Assembly (NCBI RefSeq): GCF_001375595.1 | Contig: NZ_CVJQ01000001.1 | Location: forward strand, 1,240,001-1,304,000 | Length of the DNA stretch: 64,000 nucleotides | Direction of reading: 5' to 3' | Source: Phenylobacterium immobile (ATCC 35973) | GTDB lineage: Bacteria; Pseudomonadota; Alphaproteobacteria; Caulobacterales; Caulobacteraceae | Part shown: in pieces, positions 32,502-43,593 of the stretch | How the letters are laid out: each line of letters opens with the position of its first letter | Position numbering within the stretch: position 1 is the stretch's first letter | Made by a program: the position numbers and the translations under genes | The notes under the pieces: model-generated | Database searches by the model: none | Seen by the model: only the letters and a program-made list of their open reading frames with translations | What the model was told of the DNA's origin: nothing

Positions 32502-33658
32502 CAGCGGGCCTTGAGCACCCGGTCGTAGACGGCCAGCGTCTGGGCGCACATGGCCTCGACGGAATAGAGCTGCCGGGCGCGGTTCATGCCGGTCTCGCCC
32601 ATCCGCCGACGGGCGGGGGCGCCCAGGTCGATGGCGCGGGCGATCGCCGCCGCCCAGGCTGAAGCGTCGCCCGGCGGCGCCAACCAGCCTGTCTGTCCTT
32701 CGACGACAGTCTCCGTAGTGCCGCCATGGCTGGAGGCGATGACGGGGCGCCCCATGGCCTGGGGCTCCACCGCGGTGCGCCCGAAGGCCTCGGGGATGAT
32801 GGTCGGCAGGAGCGCGAAGTCGGCGAGCATGAAAGCCGCCGGCATGTCGTCGCAATGGCCGACGATCTTCACTTCGTCGGCCAGGCCGGCGACGGCGATG
32901 GCCGCCTCCAGCTCGTCGCGATAGCCGATGCGACCCTGGTCGTCCCCGGCGAACAGGATCAGGAAATCGCTTCGCCCGCCGGCCTTCAACCGCTGCGCCG
33001 CCTCGATGATGGTGGCGTGGCCCTTGATGCGGGTCAGTCGCCCGGCCAGCAAGATCTTGGTGCGCCGCTCGGATGGGGTGACGCCCCAGGCCTGGGCCAG
33101 GGCCTCCATCCGTTCGGCGGGCACGGCGGCGGGATTGAAACGGCCGAGGTCGACGCCACGGGGGATGGTGACGACCTTATCAGGGTTGACCTGGTGCTCC
33201 GCCAGGATGTGGTCGCGGGTGTAGTTGGAGTTGGCGATCACCAGGTCGCCGCGGGTCATGATGGCGTTGTACCAGCGCTTCAGCGGCGACTGGGACTTGT
33301 AGACCCCGTGGTAGGTGGCCACGAACGGCGTGCCGGTCACCTGAGCAGCCCACAGCGCTGAGAAGGCCGGCGCACGGCTGCGGGCGTGGACGACGGAGAC
33401 CTTCTCGCGGCGGATCAGGTCGACCAGGCGGGCGGCGTTGCCCATCATGGTGATGGGGTTCTTGCTCTGAACAGGCATCTGGGCCAGGCGGGCGCCATCG
33501 GCGATCAGTCGGGAGGTCATCCGTCCCCCGCGCGTCGCCACAAAGCAGCGCCCACCCTCGCGCACCACCGCTTCGGCGACATCGATGGCGCTCTGCTCGG
33601 CGCCGCCGGTCTCCAGTTCCGGAATGACCTGCAGCAGGGTGAAGTCAGATGGCGGCAT
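32501..33658 (-). CDS. Glycosyltransferase family 4
   Basis: 385-aa GT-B enzyme. N-domain: LLQVIPELETGGAEQSAIDV, SVVHARSRAPAFSALWAA; linker VVTIPRGVDLGRFNP; C-domain donor site KILLAGRLTRIKGHATIIEA, LPTIIPEAFGRTAVEPQAMG (E-x7-E motif). Retaining sugar transferase, likely for LPS or another surface glycan. It is coupled by one-base overlap to the downstream GT9 gene; both belong to one leftward operon. Confidence 0.92.
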   Translation of the reverse strand: MPPSDFTLLQVIPELETGGAEQSAIDVAEAVVREGGRCFVATRGGRMTSRLIADGARLAQMPVQSKNPITMMGNAARLVDLIRREKVSVVHARSRAPAFSALWAAQVTGTPFVATYHGVYKSQSPLKRWYNAIMTRGDLVIANSNYTRDHILAEHQVNPDKVVTIPRGVDLGRFNPAAVPAERMEALAQAWGVTPSERRTKILLAGRLTRIKGHATIIEAAQRLKAGGRSDFLILFAGDDQGRIGYRDELEAAIAVAGLADEVKIVGHCDDMPAAFMLADFALLPTIIPEAFGRTAVEPQAMGRPVIASSHGGTTETVVEGQTGWLAPPGDASAWAAAIARAIDLGAPARRRMGETGMNRARQLYSVEAMCAQTLAVYDRVLKAR

Positions 33659-33716
33659 CAGCTCTGCATTAGCGGCAAACGTGGCGCGGTAAAGGCGCGG
33701 AGCCTACAACTGCGCC

Positions 33717-34460
33717 ATGCGTGAGACGAGCGGAAGCCTAGAACGACCCGACGGCGAGACCCTGGCCTGGCGGCGGGAGGAGGGCGCTGGCCCCACGGTC
33801 GTGTGGCTAGGGGGCTATCGCTCGGACATGAACGGGGCCAAGGCGCAGGCCCTGGCCGCCTGGGCCGTGGAGAGCGGCCGGGACTACCTGCGCTTCGACC
33901 ATCTGGGCCACGGCGAATCGAGCGGCGACTTCGTGGCCAAGGGCGCGATCACCCGCTGGCGTGAGGACGCGCTCGCCGTCATTGACGACCTGACCGAGGG
34001 GCCGCTGGTGCTCGTAGGCTCGTCGATGGGCGGTTGGCTGGCGTGCCTGGCGGCGATGGCGCGGCCCCAGCGGTTGGCGGGCCTTGTCCTGATCGCACCG
34101 GCGCCGGACTTCACGGAAAAGCTGATCGCGCCCGCCTTGCCGGACGAGGCGCGCGCCGCCCTGCTGACCGACGGCGTGTGGCTGCGACCTTCGGCCTACG
34201 GCTCGCCCGACCCGATCACCCGCCTGCTCCTGGAGGACGGTGCGCGTTGGTCGATCCTGGACGGGCCCGTGCCCATCGAAGTCCCGGTGCGCGTCCTGCA
34301 AGGCGGGGCGGATGAGGATGTCCCCTGGCGTCATGCGCTAGGGCTTGCGCAGGCCGTCAAGGCCGAGGACGTGGTCTTCAGCCTGATCAAGGACGGCGAC
34401 CACCGGCTTTCGCGTCCGGCCGACATTGAACGGCTCATCGCCGCGGTCAGCGAACTCTAG
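33717..34460 (+). CDS. Alpha/beta hydrolase (ABHD10-like)
   Basis: 247-aa serine hydrolase with the nucleophile elbow G-S-S-M-G (Ser103), acid loop near LQGGADEDVPW and catalytic His in DGDHRLS. The N-terminal VVWLGGYRSDMNGAKAQAL and YLRFDHLGHGESSG resemble the ABHD10/YqiA-type carboxylesterases/thioesterases. Substrate unknown. Divergent from the GT4 gene; its stop overlaps the convergent SDR gene by 4 nt. Confidence 0.85.
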   Translation: MRETSGSLERPDGETLAWRREEGAGPTVVWLGGYRSDMNGAKAQALAAWAVESGRDYLRFDHLGHGESSGDFVAKGAITRWREDALAVIDDLTEGPLVLVGSSMGGWLACLAAMARPQRLAGLVLIAPAPDFTEKLIAPALPDEARAALLTDGVWLRPSAYGSPDPITRLLLEDGARWSILDGPVPIEVPVRVLQGGADEDVPWRHALGLAQAVKAEDVVFSLIKDGDHRLSRPADIERLIAAVSEL

Positions 34461-35275
34461 CCGCCGGCCGCCAGGATCGCCGCCAGGCCTTCGCGGTAGG
34501 TGGGATAGGCCGGCCGCCAGCCGAGTTCAGCCTTGGCCAGCGCATTCGAGACGCGGCGGTTCTCGGCCCAGAAGCGCTGGGCGGCGGGCGAGAGGCCAGC
34601 GGCGTGGAAGGGCGTTTCGGGGGGCGCGCTCAGGCCGAGCAGCCGCGCGGCGTAGGCGGTGACGTCGCTGGAGGGCGCAGGTTCGTCGTCGCAGAGGTTG
34701 TAGACCGCGCCGGGCCTTGGCCTGCCGAGCGACGCCGCAAGGCCCAGGGCCAGGTCGTCGAGGTGCAGACGGCTGAACACATGGCCAGGCCTGGCAATCC
34801 GGCGGGCCGTCCCATCCCGCAGCCGATCGAAGGCCGACCGACCACGGGCGTAGAGACCGGGTAAGCGGAAGATCGCCAGGGGCAGGCCGGTCGCGGTCCA
34901 GGCGGCTTCGGCGGCGGCGCGGCGCGCGGCCTCGGTCGATTGCGGATGGATCGCGCTGCGCTCGAACGCCCATCGGCCGGCGAGGTCGCCATAGACTCCC
35001 GTCGTGGAAAGGTAGCCGACCCAGCGCGCCCGCGCACCGATGTGGGGCGCGAGCGCCCGAAAGCCCGGACAGCCCTCGTCGTCAGGCGGAGCGGTGACCA
35101 GCACGGCGTCGGCGTCACCCACAGCCTCGGGCGAGGCGGGCTCGACGCCGAGGTTTTCGAGCCGCGCGACGTCTTCGGGGCGGCGGACCGTGCCAAGAAT
35201 CCGCCAGCCCGTCAGCCGCGACGCCAAGGCCTCAGCGCTGTCGCCGAAGCCGAAGACGAAGAGGGTTCGGTTCAG
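34457..35275 (-). CDS. Extended SDR (NAD-dependent epimerase-like), probable CTG start
   Basis: About 272-aa Rossmann-fold protein. The NAD-binding glycine motif (LFVFGFGDSAEALASRL) lies upstream of the first conventional start (TTG 35227). The only way to include it is to start at CTG 35275, which overlaps the galU stop as CTGA, mimicking the ATGA couplings elsewhere in this window. Downstream features are GYLSTTGVYGD, AIFRLPGLYARGRSAFDRL and VFSRLHLDDLALGL, as in YeeZ-type sugar epimerases. Substrate unknown. CTG initiation is an inference; a sequencing error in the first codon would explain it equally well. Confidence 0.75.
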   Translation of the reverse strand: MNRTLFVFGFGDSAEALASRLTGWRILGTVRRPEDVARLENLGVEPASPEAVGDADAVLVTAPPDDEGCPGFRALAPHIGARARWVGYLSTTGVYGDLAGRWAFERSAIHPQSTEAARRAAAEAAWTATGLPLAIFRLPGLYARGRSAFDRLRDGTARRIARPGHVFSRLHLDDLALGLAASLGRPRPGAVYNLCDDEPAPSSDVTAYAARLLGLSAPPETPFHAAGLSPAAQRFWAENRRVSNALAKAELGWRPAYPTYREGLAAILAAGG

Positions 35276-36141
35276 AGGAGAGCCTTGATCGCCTCGCGGG
35301 CGGCGTCGGCGAAATCGGGTCGGGCGAGCGCATAGGCGACGTTGGCGCGCAGCAGGCCGATCTTGTCGCCGCAGTCGTAGGTCGTCCCCTCATACTCAAG
35401 CGCCTGGAAGTTCTGGCTCTTCATCAAGCCGAACATGCCGTCGGTAAGCTGGATCTCGCCGCCGGCGCCGCGCTCCTGGGTCTCCAGGATTTTGAAGATC
35501 TCCGGGTTCAGGATGTAGCGACCCGAGATGAACAGGTTGGAGGGCTCAGTCCCCGGCTTGGGCTTTTCGACCATGCCGGTCATGCGGTTTAGCCGGCCGT
35601 CCTGGCCGTCCAGGGCGACGATGCCGTACTTGTGGGCCTCGCCTTCCGGCGCCGGCTCGACGACGACGATGTTGTCGCCGGTCTGCTCATAGGCTTCGAC
35701 GGCCTGCTTGAGTGCGGCCTTCTCGGCCATCATCAGCATGTCGGGCAGCATGACGGCGAAGGGCTCGTCGCCGATCAGGTCGCGGGCGCACCATACCGCG
35801 TGGCCCAGGCCCAGCGGCGCCATCTGGCGGACAAAGCTCATCTGGCCGGGTTGCGGCAGGTCGCGGCGGACCTCTTCGAGGATATCCAGCTTGCCCTTGG
35901 CTTCGAGCGCCTGCTCGACCTCCGGATAGTTGTCGAAATAGTCCTGGATCGAGCCCTGGCCGCGGCTGACGATGAAGACGAAGTGCTCAATGCCGGCGGC
36001 CCGGCCTTCTTCGATGACGTAGGACAGGATCGGGCGGTCGAAGACGTTCAGCATATTCTTTGGCGTGGTCTTCGCCCCCGGCAACACCCGGGTGCCCAGG
36101 CCCGCCACGGGCAGCACCGCTTTACGAACACGCTTCGCCAT
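35272..36141 (-). CDS. galU: UTP--glucose-1-phosphate uridylyltransferase
   Basis: 289-aa nucleotidyltransferase making UDP-glucose. N-terminal AVLPVAGLGTRVLPGAKTTP (G-x-G-T-R loop), KNMLNVFDRPILSYVIEEG, VMLPDMLM and the VEKPKPG segment are diagnostic. UDP-glucose feeds Ugd (53278-54579) and glycosyltransferases here. Start at ATG 36141 (MAKRVRKAVLPVAG) with GGGAGAG upstream. It lies in the leftward series glmS - acetyltransferase - galU - SDR. Confidence 0.95.
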   Translation of the reverse strand: MAKRVRKAVLPVAGLGTRVLPGAKTTPKNMLNVFDRPILSYVIEEGRAAGIEHFVFIVSRGQGSIQDYFDNYPEVEQALEAKGKLDILEEVRRDLPQPGQMSFVRQMAPLGLGHAVWCARDLIGDEPFAVMLPDMLMMAEKAALKQAVEAYEQTGDNIVVVEPAPEGEAHKYGIVALDGQDGRLNRMTGMVEKPKPGTEPSNLFISGRYILNPEIFKILETQERGAGGEIQLTDGMFGLMKSQNFQALEYEGTTYDCGDKIGLLRANVAYALARPDFADAAREAIKALL

Positions 36142-36262
36142 GACCAGTCCGCTCTCCCAGATACGCCCCTTTGGCGCGGCGCGAAGATAGCTCGACGCCG
36201 GCCCCGGGCGGCAAGGAAAAAGCGCGCCGCGCGGGCGCAAAGACGCCGCATGCCGTAGGGGC

Positions 36263-36949
36263 TCAGCCGCCGCGCGGTCGACCCATCAGGCCCTTTTCGT
36301 CGCGGAAGACCTGCACCTTTATCGGCTGGTACGGCGTGAGCCGACCGGCGGCCACGGCGTCTTCGATATGGTCCAGGGTGGCGTGGATGTCATCGAAGGG
36401 CAGCGGCTGGCTCAGCAGGTCGTAATCCCACCAGCGCACGCGCTGAATCCGCTCCACCGTGGCGACATCGAAGCGGTCGCGGATCTTGCGGGCGGGCACC
36501 CCGGCCACGATCGTAAAGGGGGCGACGTCACGCGTGACGATGGCGCCAGCTCCGATGATCGCGCCGTCGCCGATGGTGAGGCCGGTCTTGATCCGGGCTT
36601 CCGCGCCGATCCACACGTCCGAGCCGATGGTCGTGGGCCGGTAGCCCGAGGACCGTGGGCCAGGGAACTTGTCGTAGGGCGCAGCGAAAACCGACTGATA
36701 GAGCACCGGCGAGGTGGTGGTCTTATTGATCGGGTGCTCCGACAGGAGCTGGACCCCGTCGCCGATGGAGCAGTAGCGGCCAACTGTGACCATGCGCAGC
36801 GTCGAATTCGGGCCGATGTAGCTGAAGGCGCCGCCGCTCAAGGCGTCGACGGTGACCCGGCGATAGATTCGAAAGGGCGGCTCCAGCAGCACGGCGCCGA
36901 AAACCGCCAGGTCGCCGCTTAGCGTGAACTGGCCGCCCAGGCCTTCCAT
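36263..36949 (-). CDS. CatB-like hexapeptide-repeat acetyltransferase
   Basis: 228-aa left-handed beta-helix transferase of the xenobiotic/CatB type. Hexapeptide repeats run through SYIGPNSTLRMVTVGRYCSI, TIGSDVWIGAEARIKTGLTI and GDGAIIGAGAIVTRDVAPFT; HPINKTTTSP contains the catalytic His, and VPARKIRDRF is the typical end. It likely O-acetylates a sugar or small molecule using acetyl-CoA. Located between glmS and galU (4 nt after glmS), so a role in surface-sugar modification is more probable than antibiotic resistance. Confidence 0.85.
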   Translation of the reverse strand: MEGLGGQFTLSGDLAVFGAVLLEPPFRIYRRVTVDALSGGAFSYIGPNSTLRMVTVGRYCSIGDGVQLLSEHPINKTTTSPVLYQSVFAAPYDKFPGPRSSGYRPTTIGSDVWIGAEARIKTGLTIGDGAIIGAGAIVTRDVAPFTIVAGVPARKIRDRFDVATVERIQRVRWWDYDLLSQPLPFDDIHATLDHIEDAVAAGRLTPYQPIKVQVFRDEKGLMGRPRGG

Positions 36950-36952
36950 GCC

Positions 36953-38770
<1,818 letters not shown>

Positions 38771-38892
38771 GGGTTTTGGCGTCCTTTATGGTAGACCGGC
38801 GAACCATCGGCCTCAGCGCCGCTTTAGCATTGGCGAAAGCCCAGTCGACTAAATCTGAGTTTCCGAAGGTTTCGAGTCCCTAAAGAGCCCCC

Positions 38893-40245
38893 ATGAGCAA
38901 ACGCGCCTATTTCGGCACCGACGGCATTCGCGGCGAGGCCAACCGCTATCCCATGACCGCCGAGGTCGCGTTGCGCGCCGGCATGGCGGCGGGCAAGTTT
39001 TTCATGTCCAAGGATGAACGTCGCCATCTCGTGGTGATCGGCAAGGACACGCGGCTCTCCGGCTACATGATTGAGCCGGCCCTGGTGGCGGGCTTCACCA
39101 GCGTCGGCATGGACGTCCGCACGCTCGGGCCGATGCCGACGCCAGGGGTCGCCATGATGACCCGCTCGCTGCGCGCCGATCTCGGCGTGATGATTTCAGC
39201 CTCGCATAACCGTTACTCCGACAACGGCATCAAGCTGTTCGGTCCCGACGGCTACAAGCTTTCCGACGAGCAGGAGTTGGAGATCGAGGCCCTGATGGAC
39301 GAAGGCCTGGACGAGGGCCTGACGGGCCCGACCAAGCTTGGCCGCGTCGTCCGCATCGACGACAGCCAGGCGCGCTATGTCGAGATCGCCAAGGCGACCT
39401 TTCCGCGGGGTCTGAGCCTCGCCGGCCTGCGCGTGGTGATCGATTGCGCCCATGGCGCGGCCTACAAGGTCGCGCCGACCGCCCTTTACGAGCTGGGTGC
39501 GGAGGTGATCCCCGTCGGGGTGTCGCCCAATGGTTTCAACATCAATGAGGAGGTGGGGTCGACCCATCCCTGGGCCATGGCCCGTCAGGTCAAGGAATAC
39601 CGCGCCGACATCGGCATCGCGCTGGATGGCGACGCCGACCGCCTGGTGATCTGTGACGAGAAGGGCCAGATCGTCGACGGCGACCAGATCATGGCGCTGA
39701 TCGCCGGCCACTGGGCCGCGCGCGAGCGGCTGACCGGCGGTGGCGTGGTGGCCACGGTGATGTCGAACCTGGGACTGGAGCGATTCCTGAATGGTCGGGG
39801 GCTCAGCCTAGAGCGTACACAGGTCGGCGACCGCTATGTTCAGCTGCGCATGCGCGAAGGCGGCTTCAACGTCGGAGGCGAACAGTCGGGCCACGTGATC
39901 CTGTCGGATTTCTCGACGACGGGAGACGGCCTGATCGCGGCCTTGCAGGTGCTGGCGGTCCTGCGCGAGACCGGCCGGCCGATGAGCGAGCTGGCGCGCC
40001 AGTTCGAGCCGGTTCCGCAGAAGCTGGAGAACGTCCGTTTCGCCGCCGGCAAGCCGCTGGAGAACGCCGCGGTCCTGAGCGCCATCGCCATGGGTGAACA
40101 GAAGCTCAACGGCTCCGGCCGGCTGCTGGTCCGCGCTTCGGGCACCGAGCCGCTGATCCGCGTCATGGCCGAAGGCGACGATGAAGGCCTCGTCGACCAA
40201 GTGGTCGCCGAGATCGCCGGCGCCGTAAAGTCCGCCGCAGCCTGA
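38893..40245 (+). CDS. glmM: Phosphoglucosamine mutase
   Basis: 450-aa enzyme converting glucosamine-6-P to glucosamine-1-P. Phosphoserine loop [18 protein letters not shown] (Ser104), metal-binding ALDGDADRL, sugar-binding GGEQSGHVI and C-terminal phosphate-binding [12 protein letters not shown] are all intact. The ATG is preceded by AAAGAG; the next gene starts 2 nt after its stop. With glmS it supplies amino sugar for peptidoglycan and LPS. Confidence 0.97.
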   Translation: MSKRAYFGTDGIRGEANRYPMTAEVALRAGMAAGKFFMSKDERRHLVVIGKDTRLSGYMIEPALVAGFTSVGMDVRTLGPMPTPGVAMMTRSLRADLGVMISASHNRYSDNGIKLFGPDGYKLSDEQELEIEALMDEGLDEGLTGPTKLGRVVRIDDSQARYVEIAKATFPRGLSLAGLRVVIDCAHGAAYKVAPTALYELGAEVIPVGVSPNGFNINEEVGSTHPWAMARQVKEYRADIGIALDGDADRLVICDEKGQIVDGDQIMALIAGHWAARERLTGGGVVATVMSNLGLERFLNGRGLSLERTQVGDRYVQLRMREGGFNVGGEQSGHVILSDFSTTGDGLIAALQVLAVLRETGRPMSELARQFEPVPQKLENVRFAAGKPLENAAVLSAIAMGEQKLNGSGRLLVRASGTEPLIRVMAEGDDEGLVDQVVAEIAGAVKSAAA

Positions 40246-40247
40246 CC

Positions 40248-40676
40248 ATGGCGCATTGGTATCCGGACGACGCCGCCATCGAGCGCGTCGCCCGGGGCAT
40301 GATGGACCACACTCTGGCGAAGGACGCCTGGACGCACGCCGCCCATTTCGCCGCCTGTCTGTGGTTGCTCGACCAGCCGGCGGAGATCCCGCTGGAGGCG
40401 CGCATGCCCGACTTGATCCACGCCTATAATGTGGCGGTCGGCGGCGTGAACAGCGACACTGCGGGCTATCACGAGACGATCACCCTGGCCTCGATCCGCG
40501 CCGCGCGCCGCCATCGTGCGCAGGCGCCAGGGCCGTTGCACGAAAGTCTCGACGCTCTGATGGACGGCGCCCTGGGCCGATCCGACTGGCTGCTCGCTTA
40601 CTGGCGGCGCGAGACCCTGTTTTCCGTGGCGGCGCGCCGAACGTGGGTGGACCCGGATTTGAGCCCGTTGGCCTAG
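40248..40676 (+). CDS. Conserved hypothetical protein downstream of glmM
   Basis: 142-aa soluble, His/Trp-rich protein (MDHTLAKDAWTHAAHFAACL; YNVAVGGVNSDTAGYHETIT; RSDWLLAYWRRETLF). The spaced His residues (WTHAAH, GYHET) could bind metal, but the family is not recognised. It is 2 nt after glmM and almost certainly co-translated with it. Confidence 0.7.
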   Translation: MAHWYPDDAAIERVARGMMDHTLAKDAWTHAAHFAACLWLLDQPAEIPLEARMPDLIHAYNVAVGGVNSDTAGYHETITLASIRAARRHRAQAPGPLHESLDALMDGALGRSDWLLAYWRRETLFSVAARRTWVDPDLSPLA

Positions 40677-40750
40677 GCGTGGTCGGATTCGGCCAGGGCC
40701 AGACGTCCGTGATGACGTGATCGGCCGCAGGCCGTCTCGCACGGCCGCAG

Positions 40751-40835
40751 CGTTGACAGCCTATTCCTGCAATGGAAGGAACCGCGGCCTCTGCGTGGCC
40801 ATGGTTGGCGGCGCGACGGCGTAGAAGGCTGATCC
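40751..40835 (+). repeat. Upstream copy A of a duplicated promoter/leader block
   Basis: This 85-bp block starts CGTTGACAGC and ends GATCC-GTG; an equivalent 86-bp block precedes the second MFS gene (42230-42315). Both share the TTGACA-like element, a GATGGAA/AATGGAA stretch and the same spacing to the GTG start, so the duplication that made the two transporters included the leader. Confidence 0.55.
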
Positions 40836-42146
40836 GTGTCTGGAGCAGAGGCTCAAAATCCGCAGCCGCCCGAAGCTATCCAAGACCCAGCGTCCCCTCA
40901 ACAGCTGGTCGGCGAACTGCCCCGGTCGACCCTGATCCTGTTGTCCTGCGTCTCTCTGACCAGCGGCATCGGCCATTCCGGGATGGGGTCGGTGCTGCCG
41001 GCCATCGGCCGTGAAATCGGCTTTCCCGACCCGCTGGTCTCGGCGGTGTTCAGCCTCTCGGCCTTCTGCGGCCTGATCTTTTCGCAGGTCTGGGCGCGCC
41101 AGGCCGACATCCGCGGCCGCAAGCCGATCATCCAGGTGGGCATCCTGGGCTTCGTGCTGTCCATGGGCGCGTGCGGCGTCGTGGTGGGCGTCGGCCTGCT
41201 GCACGTCCTGCCGACGATGACGATTTTCGGCATGTTCCTCTTCGCCCGGACATTCAATGGGACCATGGCCTCGGCTTCGCCGCCCGCGACCCAGGCCTAT
41301 GTGGCCGAACGCACGGCGCCCGAGCGACGCACCCAGGCGATCGCGTCCCTGGCGGGCGCGGCCGGCCTGGGGACCATCTTTGGGCCTTTGCTGTCGCCGA
41401 TTCTCGTCGGCACGCCGCTCAGCCTGGCGGGCCCGATGATCTATATGTCGCTGGCGGCTCTGTGCATGCTGTTCGCCGTTCGACGCTTCTTGCCGGAGGA
41501 CGACCGGGCCAAGCGCTTTCGCGAGAACCGCAGGGCCGGCGCCGACGCCAAGGTTGCGGCCAACACCCGCATCGGGGTCGGCAAGGTGCTGGCCGATCGC
41601 GCCGTGCGGCCATTTCTCCTCTGCGGCGCCGTCGTGTCGGTCTGCGCGGCGGCCATGGGACAGACCATCGGCTTTGTGATGATGGACAGGATCGGCCTCT
41701 CGCCCGTGGCCTCCTTGCCCTACATCACCGCGGCGATGTTCGCTGGCTCGGCCTGCGCCGTCTTTGGTCAGTGGGTGTTGATCCCGTCGCTGAAATTCCC
41801 GCCGCGCAAACTCTTGATGCTGGGGAGCTTCATCGGCCTTTGCGGAGGGCTGGTGATGGCCATTGGCGGCGGGCATCGCGCCGCCATCGCCGGCTTCGCC
41901 TTGGCGAGCCTGGGTCAGAGCCTCGCGATTCCTGCGATCGCGACAGGCGCTTCGCTGGCGGTCAGCCGCGACGCCCAGGCCTCGACAGCGGGCCTCATCG
42001 CCTCCATGGGCGGCGGCGCTTACCTGACCGCGCCGCTGGTCGTCTACCTCTATGGGCAGATGGAGCGTGCGCCTTTCATCCTGACCAGCGTGGGCATGGC
42101 GATGGTCTGCGGCTACACGGTCTGGACGGCCCTGAAGCGGCGCTAG
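40836..42146 (+). CDS. MFS transporter, tandem copy 1
   Basis: 436-aa 12-TM major facilitator with an N-terminal tail of ~28 residues, helix 1 (LSCVSLTSGIGHSGMGSVLP), the loop 2-3 motif FSQVWARQADIRGRKPIIQ (motif A), and SASPPATQAYVAERTAPERR in the central N-domain. Drug:H+ antiporter-like topology; substrate unknown. GTG start (VSGAEAQNP). Strongly similar along its length to the next gene, so the pair is a tandem duplication. Confidence 0.88.
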   Translation: MSGAEAQNPQPPEAIQDPASPQQLVGELPRSTLILLSCVSLTSGIGHSGMGSVLPAIGREIGFPDPLVSAVFSLSAFCGLIFSQVWARQADIRGRKPIIQVGILGFVLSMGACGVVVGVGLLHVLPTMTIFGMFLFARTFNGTMASASPPATQAYVAERTAPERRTQAIASLAGAAGLGTIFGPLLSPILVGTPLSLAGPMIYMSLAALCMLFAVRRFLPEDDRAKRFRENRRAGADAKVAANTRIGVGKVLADRAVRPFLLCGAVVSVCAAAMGQTIGFVMMDRIGLSPVASLPYITAAMFAGSACAVFGQWVLIPSLKFPPRKLLMLGSFIGLCGGLVMAIGGGHRAAIAGFALASLGQSLAIPAIATGASLAVSRDAQASTAGLIASMGGGAYLTAPLVVYLYGQMERAPFILTSVGMAMVCGYTVWTALKRR

Positions 42147-42229
42147 GCGCTGTTTTGTGAGCAGACGCGTAAGAGTTGAGCGACCACGACCTCGGCGGCG
42201 GCGCCATTCCGGTGACGAAGAACGCGTCG

Positions 42230-42315
42230 CGTTGACAGCTTCGCCTGGCGATGGAACGAGCCGCCCACTGCGCGGCCGTGGGCGGCGTTGCGTTCCCCTG
42301 CGTAAAGGTTGAGCC
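42230..42315 (+). repeat. Upstream copy B of the duplicated promoter/leader block
   Basis: 86-bp counterpart of 40751-40835, starting CGTTGACAGC and ending GAGCC-GTG. Divergence from copy A is considerable in the middle, so the duplication is not recent. Confidence 0.55.
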
Positions 42316-43593
42316 GTGTCCGAAGCCGAGGCTCAGAGTTCGCCGCCAGAGCTCCCGCGACCGACCTTGATCCTGCTGTCCGGCGTGTCGCTGATGGGCG
42401 GCGTCGGCTACGCGGGCATGGGATCGGTGATGCCGGCCATCGGCCGCGAGCTCGGCTTTCCCGATTTCATGGTGTCGGCGGTCTTCAGCCTGTCGGCGCT
42501 GTGCGGCCTGATCTTCTCCCACGTCTGGGCGCGACAGGCCGACATTCGCGGTCGCAAGCCGGTGATCGAGATCGGGGTCCTGGGCTTCATTCTGTCGATG
42601 GGCGCCTGCGGCGTGGTGGTTGGAATCGGCCTGCTGCACGTGCTGCCGGTCATGATGATCTTCTGCATGTTTCTGTTCGCGAGGACCTTCAACGGCACCA
42701 TGGCCTCGGCCTCGCCCCCGGCCACGCAGGCCTATCTGATCGAGCGCACGACGCCCGAGCGGCGGACCCAGGCTATTGCGACTCTCTCGGGAGCGGGGGG
42801 GCTGGGCACGATCATCGGGCCGCTGGTCACGCCGCTGATGGTGGGCACGCCGCTGGGCCTGGCCGGGCCGATGATCTTCCTTGCGCTGGCGGCCATGGGC
42901 GTGTTGTTCGCCATTCGTCGCTATCTGCCGGAGGACGAATACGCCCGACGTTTCCGGACGCGCCGGCAGGCCGGCGACCTCAGCGCGCCGACTGGACACA
43001 GCACGCGCGTCGGATTGAAGGCCGTCCTGGCGGATCGCGCGGCGCGGCCGTTCCTGCTGTGCGGCCTGATGGTCATGCTCTGCGCCGCAGCCCTCAATCA
43101 GATCATAGGCTTCGTCGTGATCGATCGTGTCGGGCTCTCGCCCATCGCCTCGCTGCCCTACATCACGACCACCATGCTCGCCGGCTCAGTCTGCGCCGTC
43201 TTCGGCCAATGGGTGCTGATCCCGTTCCTCAAGTACCCCCCGCTGCGGCTGCTGATGCTGGGCGGCGGTCTCGGCATCGCCGGCGCGCTGGTCATTGTCG
43301 TCGCCGGCGGTTTCCCCGCCGTGGTCGTGGGCTACGCCTTGATGAGTCTGGGGCAGAGCTTTGCGTTCCCGGCGGTCTCCACGGGCGCCTCGCTCGCCGT
43401 CAGCCGCGAGGCCCAGGCCTCCACCGCGGGCGTCATCGCCTCGATGGCGGGGGGCTCCTACCTGACAACGCCTGCGGTGTTGTTCCTCTACGGCCATGTC
43501 CATAGCGCGCCGTTCCTGCTTATCGCCGTCGGCATGGGCGCTGTGGTGGGCTTTACGGTCTGGGCGGCGCTCAGGCGGCGCCAAGGTCTCTAG
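42316..43593 (+). CDS. MFS transporter, tandem copy 2
   Basis: 425-aa paralogue of the preceding transporter: LSGVSLMGGVGYAGMGSVMP, FSHVWARQADIRGRKPVIE and SASPPATQAYLIERTTPERR correspond position by position. The N-terminal tail is about ten residues shorter. GTG start (VSEAEAQSS). Both copies keep all motifs, so both are probably functional, perhaps with different substrates. The stop overlaps the convergent exported-protein gene. Confidence 0.88.
   Translation: MSEAEAQSSPPELPRPTLILLSGVSLMGGVGYAGMGSVMPAIGRELGFPDFMVSAVFSLSALCGLIFSHVWARQADIRGRKPVIEIGVLGFILSMGACGVVVGIGLLHVLPVMMIFCMFLFARTFNGTMASASPPATQAYLIERTTPERRTQAIATLSGAGGLGTIIGPLVTPLMVGTPLGLAGPMIFLALAAMGVLFAIRRYLPEDEYARRFRTRRQAGDLSAPTGHSTRVGLKAVLADRAARPFLLCGLMVMLCAAALNQIIGFVVIDRVGLSPIASLPYITTTMLAGSVCAVFGQWVLIPFLKYPPLRLLMLGGGLGIAGALVIVVAGGFPAVVVGYALMSLGQSFAFPAVSTGASLAVSREAQASTAGVIASMAGGSYLTTPAVLFLYGHVHSAPFLLIAVGMGAVVGFTVWAALRRRQGL

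Noticed and set aside
32501..32855. Longer N-terminus for the heptosyltransferase-like gene
   Set aside because: The extra 118 codons lie inside the GT4 gene in another frame and are Arg/His-rich; the conserved start is at 32501.
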